Source of the DNA: Dermacentor variabilis
Lineage: Eukaryota > Arthropoda > Arachnida > Ixodida > Ixodidae
Direction of reading: 5' to 3'
DNA length: 64,000 bases
Assembly: GCF_050947875.1 (NCBI RefSeq)
Contig: NC_134577.1
Coordinates: forward strand, 72,171,139 to 72,235,138
Positions 1 to 10,340 of the stretch are shown piece by piece; the first letter of the stretch is position 1; each line of letters begins with the position of its first letter. A program made the position numbers and the translations under genes. Below the pieces are notes generated by a model that worked only from the letters and a program-made list of their open reading frames with translations, was not told where the DNA came from and did not search any database.

Positions 1-1240
1 CCAGCACACAGGTTCTTGAAAACACGCAGAAATAAAGACGAGCTCGGTCGCGCAAAGGACGTTCTGCATCCGCACTCCGGGTGCATGCACTGCTGAAGGA
101 TGTATTTGCTGTGGGGTGGCTGCGCAAAAAGAAAGACGTGTCATCCCTTTCTAAAGAGAACAGCAAGACGTAGCTTCCAAAGCCGAAACTGCTGCGCGCA
201 TATATCCGCAAGAGGGGCTTTAGAACGACGCGTTAAACGAATACTTCCAGAAGATTACAAGAAGAATGAGTGTTTTGACAGTTCGAGGGAAGCGCAGTTC
301 TCGACTCGAGAATTTGCCCCATTTCGTTGTGGCAGGCGGCGCTAGTTTATTTTTTTCTTCGGTCGTGGGCACGTTCCCCGACGAACGTCAACAGCTGACC
401 TTGAGACGCACGCACTGTCGCGCGAGAGCTTTGTCGCGTCTGAGCGTTCGGATGCTGTGTTCGGTGCGTCAGTTGCCCAGCTCCGTTGTGCCATATGGCT
501 ATCCCTGGTTCCCTTAGACCAGCTGCCACGGTGCCTGGAATCTGCAAGATGGAAATCTAATGGTCGCAGGAGAATATGGCCTCCGTTGAGTGAGCGAGCA
601 GAGAGAACTAAGATGCGCAGCCCTTGTTTTGGCGGCACTAATATCTGACGCCATCGTCACTGACTGCTGTAACGTTTTCAAGTATTACCATTGCGTCCCT
701 TTGACTTATCTATCCGCTTACCATGGCAGTCATCTTCGATGGTTTCCGCAAGAATATTTTTTTACGATGGCAGCAGTTACGTTCGCAGATTTGGACTGCC
801 ATTGACCTTCTGTCAGTCACGTTGACTATAAGCGCTGTCTTCGTCGGCGGCGCGCACGAATTTACCTTGAAGCTGATCATGCGACTATAGAAGTGGTCAA
901 AAGCGTTATATGCCAGCTTTGAGATGAAGCTTTAACTCGGGTCGAACTCCGACGCGGCCTACTCAAATACATGTAAAACGCAAAAACGCTGTTTTGAGAT
1001 AACCTTTGGACCAGTTTTAATGAATTTTTTAAATCTGAGAGATAATGGTAAATTCTAGTGACTGCTGGAAACGGAATTTCGATTTAGGGCATGGATGTTG
1101 TAAAAAAAATCTCAATAATTCAAAAGTTCGAAAACATAGAAGCACAATGTTCCTAAAATAATAGCTCTGCATCAAGAACAGATATCGCAGTCCTCTAAAC
1201 GGCACTCATGAAACCCTTCAAAGCGGACAAATTTGATATG
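1..1240. other. No recognisable feature
   Basis: Only short overlapping open frames occur on both strands, and none has a motif I recognise. The stretch 270-650 is moderately CpG-rich and could be a promoter or 5' end region, but nothing confirms this. The right edge is set by the start of the duplicated 5' segment of the CR1-like element. Confidence 0.5.
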
Positions 1241-1523
1241 CCAGTTTGGCGGCAGTGCACGTGGGTTCTACAACACTCACCAGTCATTTTTGTGTACAGG
1301 TGCACTCTTGCTCGGCGTGATCCATCGGCTTTTTCGTGGCTGAAGCTGCCAAGGAAGGCAGTTACCTGACGAGGACAGGCGCCGTTTTCTTCGGCTATCT
1401 CTGCACTGCTATCCCTACTACTGGACGCTGCCTATATATACTGACTGCCCTGCGTATTTCCTCCAGTTTGGCAGCAGTGCGTGTGGGTTCTACAACACTC
1501 ACCAGTCATTTTTGTGTACAGGT
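1241..1523 (+). repeat. Tandem 5' unit of the CR1-like LINE (222-bp period)
   Basis: A block of about 61 bp beginning CCAGTTTGGC and ending TTTTGTGTACAGGT occurs at 1241-1301 and again at 1463-1523. The two copies differ at a few positions, and the period is 222 bp. A TATATATA-like run lies at about 1431-1440 between them. Reiterated 5' UTR units that carry internal promoters are known in several LINE families. That this unit is a promoter is inference. Confidence 0.65.
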
Positions 1524-1613
1524 AAGATCGCATTACCTTTTCAAGTCCTGCCATTGTTGCTGCATGCACTGCTGTCAAACAGGAGTAACATTGTTTCCCT
1601 TAAATATTTTGTC

Positions 1614-2306
1614 ATGGAAAGCTGGAGGGATCTGGGTAAAGCATTCGAGGATTTCAAACGTAAAATCCGTGCTGAACTTCGCTCCTTCAAACAAAGTGTG
1701 GAACATTGCAGTGAAAGCTGTGACAGTGTCAATGCGTTCACCTTGGAAATGAAGACTTTACGTGAAGAACTTGTCGCAACGCGGAACAGCAACAAAAGAC
1801 TCGCTCCTGAAAATAAGCAACTACAGACAAAAATTGAAGAATTGGAGCAGTACTCACGGGCGAACAACCTTGAAATTAAAGGTGTGCCTGATGAGGGAGA
1901 GCCTTTTGACACTGTCCAAAAGATTTGTGTAGCCGTGGGTGAGCCGTTGGCACGTGATAAGGTTGACATTTGCCACAGAGTTGGAACAAATAAGACTGGC
2001 GTAAAGAACATTATGGTACGTTTTGTGCGGTGGGAAAAGCGAAATGCTGTGCTGGCCAAGGCGAAGAAGGCACGCCTGTCTACGACATTACTTGACTTTA
2101 GGACAACTGGCCCTATTTATGTCAACGAGTACCTAACAAGGCAGGGCAAGCAGTTACTGGGAGTCGCAAAAGCAAAAAAAAAAAAACGAAAAGTAGGATA
2201 GAAATTTGTTTGGACGCGTGGCGGAAAAATCTTCGCAAGGAAATCAGAATCATCAGACATGTTAAAGATTGCCTGCCGAGAAGATCTGGATAAAATGCAA
2301 CATTAA
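1614..2306 (+). pseudogene. CR1-like LINE ORF1 (coiled-coil RNA-binding protein), one nonsense mutation
   Basis: ORF1 proteins of this type coat the element RNA and form the retrotransposition particle. The start is taken at the ATG at 1614 (MESWRDLGKAF). The N-terminal half is rich in charged heptads, as in a coiled coil. It is followed by the signature LEQYSRANNLEIKGVP, then a segment with DICHRVG and IYVNEYLT, and a lysine run. This order matches the ORF1 family related to the baculovirus FP protein. The frame stops at TAG 2199-2201, yet the same frame continues directly with KFVWTRGGKIFARK and ends at TAA 2304-2306. The expected residue at the stop is Trp, and TGG to TAG needs one base change, so a single substitution appears to be the only lesion seen. 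Total length would be about 230 residues. ORF2 follows after 56 bp. Confidence 0.8.
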
Positions 2307-2362
2307 GGTTGGCATTGATATAACATTTGTTTTTTGGGTATAACCTAACAGTCGTGGCTGCC

Positions 2363-5201
2363 ATGGCAGAATGTAGATACTATGGCATTGAAAACTTCAT
2401 CACTGACGTGTCGTCTACTTACTTCAGTGCATTCCATTTAAACGCTCGTAGCATTACAAATAAAATGAACAGCTTACGCATGTTTTTCGATAGCCTATCG
2501 ATAAAATTTGATGCCATATTGTTCACAGAAACCTGGCTTTCTGCAAACGATAACCCACCGAATATACCAGGATATAATTATCACGGAATTACGCGGTCCA
2601 CTAAACATGGAGGAGGTATATCTCTGTACATCGAAAATTGTATTGCTTGTGATGTTGTTGATGAACTTACTTGTATTACAGCCAGTGGAGAGTTTCTAGT
2701 AGTAAGACTTACGAATTTTGTTATTGCAGCAGTTTATAGGCCGCCATTAGGACTTAAGCCCGAATTCTTTGAGTTCATGGAAACTTTGCTGCCTAATCTA
2801 CACTCAATGCGCACATCCTTTTTAGTAATAGGCGATGTGAACATCAATATGCTCAGTGGTGACGCATCCAGTGAATATTTTCAAAACATCCTTCGTAGTT
2901 TTGCCTCCAACAATCTGATCACGTTACCTACGCGTATTATTGGAACTAGCGCCACACTTCTTGATGTCAGTATCGCCAGCCTTCCTTGCGGCCAGTACTT
3001 TACAGGTGTTTTTCCCTTGATATCAGTGATCATCTCCCGATTTTCACGTTTATACCAGTAGCTCCCAAAAAGCACAAAAGTAACAACCCAAGTTATCGCG
3101 ACATTAACTCCGCTTCGCTCAAGAATTTTTATTCTGATACTGAACTGATAGCATGGGACAATGTTTTCGCCGAAAGTGATCCCGATCAGGCCTACCGTAT
3201 CTTTATCAAGAAAATCATAGCCTGCTATGAAAAACATTTCCTTTGATACATAACACAAAACGAAGCAAAAGAACACGCAAGCCTTGGATTACAAACAGCT
3301 TGCATAAAAGAATAAAAGCCAAAAACTAAATGTACCATAGATTCGTTCAATCACGTGATGCTGCCTTGCTCGCAGAATTCAAATCATATCGTAATAAATT
3401 ACACGCTGATTTAAAAAAGGTTAAGATCTCCTCCTATCAGTACCTGTTTGGTAATATATACAACAGTCCAAGAAAATTATGGTAGAAAATCCATAATTTG
3501 TCTAAAAACTCAAAGGTTCAGTGCTCAATTAATATTGCAGCTTTCGCTCAGGCAAGACGGATGAAGACTCCCTAACAGAAATGAACGAATTTTTTTTCCA
3601 ACGTTGGCGACTACGTGTCTCCGAATAGCCATAGTGATTGTACTGAAACGTCACAGTTTGCACGTACGATACTGGCTAATTCAATTATTCTTTCACCGGT
3701 TACTGCACAACATGTCACAAATTTCATTTCCAGAATTAAAAACAACGTCGCCGCTGGCTTGGGTGGCCTGAGCGCTATCCCTATTAAGCATGTGGCATCT
3801 ATTATAGCCTTACCGCTGACATTCAAAATTAATCAAATGTCAGAGACTGGTATATTTCCCTCTGACCTTAAACTGGCACGTATAACCCCTGTTCACAAAT
3901 GTGGAGCCGTCAGTGATATAGCAAACTACCGGCCAATATCTGTTCTGCCTATCTTGTCCGAAGTTTTTGAGAATTTCATTCATACACGGCTCAAAAACAT
4001 TCTCACTAAATACTGCGTTGTGAATGATTCACAATACGGCTTCCAAAAAGGGAAATCTACCGAAATGGCGTTATTACTAATCAAAAACGAAATTATTAGC
4101 AACATAGAAAACAGACTTTTTACTGTGGGATTGTTCATTGATTTAAGAAAAGCATTTGATTGTGTAAATCATAATATTCTGCTGTCAAAATTGCATGACT
4201 ACGGCATACGTGGCGTCGCCCATGATCTCGTAAAGAACTACCTTTACAATAGAAAACAGTGCGTGAAAGTCGATGGCTTGTCATATCCGACTACTGTGGT
4301 AAAACATGGAGTGCATCAGGGGTCGATTCTAGGGCCCTTATTGTTTATACTTTTTATCAATGACTTAAGTGATGTGCCTAATTCTCCCAAACTGGTCATG
4401 AATGCTGATGATACGAATATTTTCTTTTCCGCACCAACTTTAGCCCACCTAAACACAATAATAAACAATTACCTATTTAACCTTGAACAGTGGTTGAACT
4501 CTCACAGATTAACCTTAAACATTAAAAAAACTAGATATATTATTTTTAAACCTCCCAACAAACAAAGCGATTTCGAACTCACCCTAAACTTTCAAAGAAT
4601 GGCCCTGCAACGCGTTGCATCTGAAAAGTTCTTGGGGGTTTGGTTCGAAGAAACAATGTCTTGGAACATGCACGTTACTAAGCTCACGATTGAATTAGGC
4701 AAAGCAGTTGGTTGCCTCTACAGACTGAGGGAATGAATTCCAATTAGACTAAAGAATGCAATATATTTTGCTAATTTTTACTCGCGTCTTTCATATTGCA
4801 CTTTAGTTTGGGGCACTACAACAACCACCAACTTAACAAGCTGGAGCGGCTCCAAAAGAGGGTATTAAGAATCTTTGAGAACATTAATGAACACGCCAGC
4901 CTATTACCCACTGGTTCCCTATTCATTGAAAATAATATGCTTAAAGCGTCTAAGTTATATGACTATAAACTATCTTTCTATATGTATAAAAATAAACTCC
5001 CACACAATACAGAACATTCCCCGTATGACTACCGCATACGTAACAGGCTAATACCATTGCCGCGTACACGTACAAATTACGGTAGATCTAGGCTGGATTA
5101 CTGCATACCAACACTATAAAATCTCTTAAAAATCACATTAATTTCAATGCCCCACTCAGCAGTTTAAATCCGAGGTGCGTGATTACCTGATGAAGCAATG
5201 A
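2363..5201 (+). pseudogene. CR1-like LINE ORF2 (APE endonuclease plus reverse transcriptase), broken
   Basis: ORF2 proteins nick target DNA and prime reverse transcription there. From the ATG at 2363 the endonuclease motifs appear in order: HLNARSI, TETWL, YRPP and GDVNIN. A one-base deletion near the T/C run at 3008-3020 shifts the frame, and SDHLPIF, the catalytic Asp-His motif, continues in the next frame. Single stops follow near 3330 and 3483. The RT domain (3615-4736) shows NYRPISVLP, QYGFQKGKST, FIDLRKAFDCVNH and HQGSILGPLLF. The catalytic box reads MNADDT at about 4398: the aspartates are present, but the usual Tyr is Asn (TAT to AAT). A stop at 4734-4736 interrupts the thumb. The C-terminal part continues with LYDYKLSF and ends at FKSEVRDYLMKQ, TGA 5199-5201. 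The LDH endonuclease motif reads LDV. The copy is dead through several small lesions. Confidence 0.85.
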
Positions 5202-5375
5202 ACTTTTTCTCTTTTCCCCTGGCTGGTACATTTCCTGCGCTGTATATGCATTCTGTGATAGTGTCCAGCTTGTACGCTGCATCTGTATGAAACAAGTTCA
5301 TTTCTTCTTCATAATGTCTGTATTTATTTACAATTGTTCAAATTTGTGAAATCCACTGCCTGCTGCTCTCTGTAG

Positions 5376-5423
5376 GCCCCCAGGTCCCGTCAAGCTGTCT
5401 GCGACAGCTTTTTGCCTGGGGGC
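5376..5423 (+). promoter_or_regulatory. 3' UTR hairpin of the CR1-like LINE
   Basis: The outer stem pairs GCCCCCAGG (5376-5384) with CCTGGGGGC (5415-5423). An inner stem pairs AAGCTGTC (5392-5399) with GACAGCTT (5403-5410) across a 3-base loop. Both stems are perfect. Some LINE reverse transcriptases recognise a 3' stem-loop in their own RNA, and the position just before the polyadenylation signal fits such a role. The role here is inferred. Confidence 0.7.
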
Positions 5424-5442
5424 AACCAACTAGTGCGTTGGA

Positions 5443-5448
5443 AATAAA
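5443..5448 (+). terminator. Polyadenylation signal AATAAA of the CR1-like LINE
   Basis: AATAAA lies 20 bp after the 3' hairpin and about 15 bp before the A-rich end of the element. Confidence 0.5.
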
Positions 5449-5466
5449 GTGTATTCTGGACATCAA

Positions 5467-6063
5467 AAAATATATATATATTACGTGAATTTATTACGTA
5501 GGCTACAAGGGTTCTGCAAAAGCTGTGCGTCCGTATTACAAATTTTTTTCAGATTAATTTGTAACATATAAAATTTCTCCGCCTTAGATGTACTAGTAGA
5601 TACGATTGACAGAATTGTGATATCACTTTTCATTGCTGAGTTAAGAAGTTGTTAACTTGATAGTTTCGTCTTCTTAAGGTTTTTCATTTTTGCGATTTTT
5701 TAAGAAAAAATGGACCGCCTAAATAAAATATCCGAAACCCACATTCACTAGATTTTAAGTTTTTCTTTTAAATGCATCAATCCTCGTCAAATTTGGTGCA
5801 CTCGTTGCCGAGAAAAAGCGAATTCTCCTTTTACACGTATTTATTAGAGCACCCAAACTAAACCTTCCTCTTAACGGCTATCTGAAGTAAACTAGGTGAC
5901 GCAAGAAGTTTATATTTTGAAAAAGTGTGGCAAAGAATAGGGACAATATGCACGTACATTTGAAAGCCTGTACCAAATTTTTTATCAATCGTTTTTCTTT
6001 TGTTCGAACGCATCTTACTAAATTCTCCAAAATTTTCTCCACTTGCCTGAGAGGACTAATGTG
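5467..6063. other. A/T-rich spacer, no recognisable feature
   Basis: A short TA run follows the CR1-like tail at 5469-5480. The rest is A/T-rich with no coding frame. I see no ORF1 belonging to the next LINE, although one would be expected upstream of its endonuclease. Confidence 0.5.
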
Positions 6064-7182
6064 ATGGCTTTTATTATCCACTGGAATTGCAGAGATCTCT
6101 TACGCAAGTTAGGCGACATCAAACACCTCTTAATTACCTTTTTCCTGTATCCTTATGATTACCGAAAGAAACCTAAGCGAAAAACACAACATTTTAAAAG
6201 ATTTCACTGTTGTATGGCGCCACCGTACTGATGCGAACCGGCTTTCGGTTGATGTAGCCATTGTTCTGCAGGGCGGTATCGCAGCTAGAGAAGTTCCCAT
6301 TAACAATCACATAGAATCCGTTGCTGTCACCCATTTAGCTCACAAAACCATCACCATCTGTTCAAGATACATTCCACCGCATTCGCGTTTTACTGTAAGA
6401 GATGTAGAGTTAATTCCGAAGCAACTACCTGAAACTTGTCTAAAAGTGGGTGATAATAATACGCATAACACACTATGGGGAAGTAAAACAACCGACACCA
6501 GAGGTCAAACACTTGAAGATTTTGTGCTAACAAATAACATATTACTTTTAAACACTAGTACTGCAACCTATCTGTCTAGATCTGGCGCTGTGCTGTGCAT
6601 CTCTCTTTGGCGATATTTAATAGAGTGTTATCGGCAGTCCGTATGGCAGGGACTATATTTCATTTCATTTATTTTCACCTTAAAGGCCCGGAGGCATTAC
6701 ATACATACATGTCTGCTATCATTAAAAACATATCGTTTCCCTACAATACTATTAAGATCACTTCGCTGGAAACTCCGTCTAGCAGACTGGCCTCTCTATA
6801 CTGAAAAAGCCAGTGTTGACAACATATCAGATGAGTTAACGATAGACGAAATGAATGAAAAGATTACTGCCGCTATACTTGCTGCAACAGAACTGACCAT
6901 GCCACAATCCTTCGGCTTCTTACGGAAAAAATAAAACCCTGGTGGACGAATGAATGTATAGAAACTAAAAAACTGCAAAACAAAGCGTGCAGTATCTTTC
7001 GGCGTTACCCAACATTAGATGCGCTCCTCTCGTTCAAAAAAGCAAAAGCGAAAGCCAGGTGCACACGCAGACAAGCCGATAGACAGCCTTCGAGAAATTA
7101 TGTTTCATTCATAAATAGCTCAATAACACCCAAAAGAATGTGGGATCAGCTTCGAAAGTTTAGAGGCGACTATGCTCTGTAG

Positions 7183-7461
7183 TTGAAATCAAGAAAAAGA
7201 AATGGGGGGGGGGGCATGGGCAGGACATGTAATGAGGAGGGAAGATAACCGATGGTCATTAAGGCTCACGGACTGGATTCCAAGGGAAGGGAAGCGTAGC
7301 AGGGGGCGGCAGAAAGTTAGGTGGGTGGTTGAGATTAAGAAGTTTGCAGGGACAACATGGCCACAATTAGTACATGACCGGGGTAGTCGGAGAAGTATGG
7401 GAGAGGCCTTTGCCCTGCAGTGGGCGTAACCAGGATGGTGATGATGATGATGATGATGATG
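7183..7461 (+). mobile_element. 5'-truncated RTE-like LINE 3' end inserted in the I-like element
   Basis: An open frame at 7202-7429 encodes only the C-terminal tail of an RTE-type ORF2: AWAGHVMRREDNRW, GKRSRGRQKVRW, then GEAFALQWA and a stop. It is followed within 10 bp by a GAT microsatellite, the usual 3' tail form of RTE elements. The segment interrupts the I-like coding region. It is flanked by ATGCTCTGTAG (7172-7182) and ATGCTCTTTAG (7462-7472), an 11-bp target site duplication with one mismatch. Upstream of the C-terminal tail there is a G run and no RT domain, so this is a short 5'-truncated insertion. It is younger than its host element. Confidence 0.8.
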
Positions 7462-7464
7462 ATG
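7438..7464 (+). repeat. (GAT)n tail of the RTE-like insertion
   Basis: Nine consecutive GAT-type triplets immediately follow the C-terminal stop. The minus-strand reading gives a spurious poly-His frame. Confidence 0.9.
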
Positions 7465-8890
7465 CTCTTTAGACCATCCCCATACTCTCGCCCCCAGGCA
7501 CACAAACGAACTTAGAAAAATAAGCAGACATATTATGGCAGCAATTCGACAACATATCAAGCTCAGTAAACTATTCTGCTAAATTTTTAAAATATAAGCA
7601 ATCAGCAGGAAAACTAAAGCTTCCAACCACAGGAAGTTCAGAGAGATCGTATAATACCCCCTTAACAGTCCCGAAAATCAACAGAGTACTGAGTACTGGC
7701 AGAAAAACAGCACCCGGTCCGGACTGTGTACATTACACAATGCTAGCTCACCTATCCCCTAAAGCAGTTGGGACCTTGCTTCATTGCTTCAGCATACTCC
7801 GGGAAACGGGAAATGCCGAATCAGTGAAAGAAAGCCATTATAATTCTTTTCTTGAAAGCTGGAAAACATCAGCAACCAGCTACAGACCCACAGCACTCGT
7901 AAGTTGTCATGCAAAGTTTTATGAAGCCATTATAAGCATGAGACTGACATGCGTCCTTGAAACGGAAAATTTGCTTAATAACCTTCAATGTAGACACAAG
8001 AAAGGTTACTCGACAACTGATCTAGTCCGGGTAGAACGTGAGATACGTGCGGCCTTTCTCTCGCAGTTTTCTTCGATCTCGAAAAGGCGTACCACACAAC
8101 ATGGATGTTTGGCATTTTAAGGGACTTAGCGGATTTAGGAATCATCGATTCATGAAACACACTTATTGCACTTCGCATAAAATAGGAAAGGGAACCTCTG
8201 ATGGGCACTATTTTAAATATGGTGACATCAAACAAATACGGAAGATAAATTAGGTTTTGTTGGGTACCAATCCATGTTGGTATACCGGGTAACGAAGCCG
8301 CGGATAGATGTGCATCAATGGCAGCAAACAATTACATAACAAACACAGCACTTCCATATAAGGGTAGTATCACTGCAGTAAGGAAAGCCTTGATGTCAAA
8401 ATGGCAACAAGAATGGGACCATTGTATAACCAACAAGCTACATCTTACTAAATCCGTAATTGGCGAATGGAAGTCGTGCACTCACTAGCAACGGTTCTAT
8501 GAGGTGATCCTGTGTCTACTTCAGATTGTACACACACATCTGACATACAATTGTCTCCTTCGAAACGAAAACCCACCAACTTGCGAAAAATGCGATGAAC
8601 CTCTTACACTGATACACATCCTTATGACATGTCCACACATCGAAACACGGAAACAGAAGCTTTTACCCGACCTGTGTAATTTATATACCTATACACCCTG
8701 CCCTATTGCTTGCAGATGACCCGCTAGTGCCATTTACTAACTTGTTTGACTTTTTAGAGACAACTAGTTATTTACACCAGATCTAATGTAATGCAGAGAT
8801 ACCTGCTTTAACGTTGTGTTTTCTATTGTCTTGTGACTTGCGCAGCATCGCCTGAGTAGCCTTTGTGCCATTAAACCCCAACTCACCAAC

Positions 8891-9211
8891 CAACAATAGC
8901 AGATATTTCATATTTTATAGGATTAGGGGCCTCTGAAAGGGTGGCACTTAATGAGTGATTTAAATGCCAGAGGTATGGGCATGGATTCTGGATATTCCAG
9001 ACAAGGCGCGGAATGCTCACTTCCGTGAAATACAGCTCGAATGATCATCCATCAGACACTGGAAACTCATCTTCACATTGTGTGTACTGTGTGATGGAAG
9101 CAATCCAGCTTACTTCTAGACAAGCCCTAAATGGGAAAAAATCAATGCCTTAGAGGAGAGAGAAAATATAACATTTCATGAAACAAGGAAACGTCGTTCA
9201 TGCGTAGATCA
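8891..9211. other. No recognisable feature
   Basis: No motif or repeat could be assigned between the end of the I-like copy and the next LINE remnant. Confidence 0.4.
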
Positions 9212-9897
9212 CACCAGCTTTTCTGAGCTGGTGCGACGGGGGCTGTGTCACAAATGCCTCGGGAGCATTCCGCGGTCGCTCAAGGTGGTTCCATAATCGG
9301 CCCGCCCATCGTCCTGATGGCAGTCGCTAGTGCTGCTCCATTAACATCGAACACGGGCTTGCAGACCTCGGTTACGGAGGTCTCTAAACTAAACCCTACT
9401 ACAAGGCATGCGACGCGATTCACAGCGCGTAGCGCAGCGCCTCGGATAAGGCTATGGAGGTCGATTGAAGAACCCCGGCGTCACTGACGCCAAAAGATCA
9501 GCGCTCCCCGGATCGTGATAAAAAGGATAAACGTCCTGTAACTACGCCAAAAAAAATATAAAAATGAACCGGTAACCTAAGCGGTCACCGTGCTTATATT
9601 TCTATATATCTATCTATCCTTAGTACGCCCTCTTTAACACAGAAAACAGAACTCTTCCTCAATTTGGCTGCGTAAATAATTCAGTGCGATGCCAGGGACC
9701 TATTTCGACTAAAGGAACATCAGCCAAAGCTGTTCTGTGTTCACGAAACACTGTTAGAGTGAACACACAATCACTTTTAATGGATTACATAGTTTTTCGT
9801 AAAGATTTAAACTCAGGTAATTCTTGGGGTGGCAGTGGCGTAACAGCTCTTTCTCAAATTGGAGGGCAAGACCTCTCGCTTTCTTTCTTGCTCAAGG
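9212..9897 (+). mobile_element. I-like LINE remnant: ORF1 C-terminus and endonuclease N-terminus
   Basis: At about 9490-9560 a frame reads KDQRSPDRDKKDKRPVTTPK and then stops. This basic tail resembles the C-terminus of an I-group ORF1. From about 9680 the typical endonuclease start follows: IQCDARDLF, then KEHQPKLFCVHETLLE with the catalytic Glu, then a FRKDLNSGNS-type segment in a neighbouring frame (9795-9830). Several stops and frameshifts are present. The copy breaks off at the TA microsatellite at 9904. Its family cannot be fixed. It is not a continuation of the element at 6064, which has its own endonuclease. The left boundary is a guess; 9212-9233 is a small hairpin (CACCAGC/GCTGGTG). 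Confidence 0.5.
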
Positions 9898-9900
9898 TTC

Positions 9901-9903
<3 letters not shown>

Positions 9904-9968
<65 letters not shown>
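9904..9968. repeat. (TA)n microsatellite
   Basis: An uninterrupted TA dinucleotide run of about 65 bp. Open frames across it are artefacts of Tyr-Ile repeats. Confidence 0.95.
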
Positions 9969-9969
<1 letters not shown>

Positions 9970-10340
9970 GTATGTATCGCGAATTACTATTGCAAAATGT
10001 CGCAGTTACGCCCGAGAGGCGAAGCATCGATTGCTATAGCAAATTGCAAATTAGTACGCAGCCATAATAAGTAAGGACAGTAGTTTTATCGACTGTACAA
10101 ACACGTAAACACTCGCTTAGTAGCTACATTACCAATCATGGTGTCACCCCGCATAAACCAACGTTCACACATCCCACTCTATGACCGCGGCCATTCGCCA
10201 AGCACTATTTGTCAAAACGCCAGCGTGAGCAAGTGCGGCAGCAGCAGCGAGCTAAGTGACCTTCGTGCTGTCTATCTCTTCAACGCAAACTGAGCGGTGA
10301 GGACACAGCGTAGGCAAAGCTAGGAGCCGTCGATCCACCT
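9969..10340. other. No recognisable feature
   Basis: Unassigned sequence between the TA run and the next LINE. It may include degraded flank. Confidence 0.4.

Larger units (their letters stand above)
1241..5466 (+). mobile_element. CR1-like non-LTR retrotransposon, nearly full length, inactive
   Basis: The element has the two-ORF layout of CR1-group LINEs. A 5' segment holds a duplicated unit. ORF1 (1614-2306) is a coiled-coil RNA-binding protein. ORF2 (2363-5201) has an APE-type endonuclease followed by a reverse transcriptase. The 3' UTR contains a strong hairpin at 5376-5423 and an AATAAA at 5443-5448, followed by a short A-rich and TA tail. Both ORFs are broken by point lesions rather than large deletions, so the copy was probably full or nearly full length on insertion and later decayed. 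I found no convincing target site duplication, so both ends are approximate. Placement in the CR1 clade is by resemblance of the endonuclease and RT motifs and the 3' architecture; a Jockey-group relative cannot be excluded. Confidence 0.85.
6064..8780 (+). pseudogene. I-like LINE ORF2 remnant (endonuclease, partial RT, RNase H end, CCHC)
   Basis: The endonuclease begins MAFIIHWNCRDLL at 6064 and continues in another frame from 6155. The catalytic GDFN motif reads GDNNTHNTLWGS (about 6450), a Phe to Asn change, followed by DTRGQTLEDF. The connector resumes after the RTE insertion. RT fingers are seen at 7740-8120 (HLSPKAVGTLLH, SYRPTAL, KKGYSTTDL) and the DLEKAY motif near 8085. The next readable segment, at about 8255, is already RNase H (CWVPIHVGIPGNEAADR). 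The palm with YADD and the first part of RNase H are therefore gone, lost between about 8150 and 8240. The end carries PPTCEKCDEPLTLIHILMTC at 8570-8630, a Cys/His knuckle typical of these elements. Several frameshifts and stops occur, including one near 8486. Confidence 0.75.
6064..8890 (+). mobile_element. I-like non-LTR retrotransposon, internally deleted and nested
   Basis: One LINE copy can be followed from an endonuclease N-terminus (6064), through the connector and the start of the RT domain (to about 8150), then directly to the end of an RNase H domain and a C-terminal zinc knuckle (8250-8720). The copy is interrupted by an RTE-like insertion at 7183-7461. It probably ends near 8890 after ACCCCAACTCACCAACC. 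The presence of RNase H after RT puts it in the I group. ORF1 is missing and the RT catalytic core is deleted, so it is non-functional. Boundaries are approximate. Confidence 0.75.

Noticed and set aside
930..960. B-box-like GGTCGAACTCC
   Set aside because: No A box at a suitable distance upstream.
7189..7560. Minus-strand frame with a poly-His run
   Set aside because: The His run is the complement of the GAT tail of the RTE insertion.
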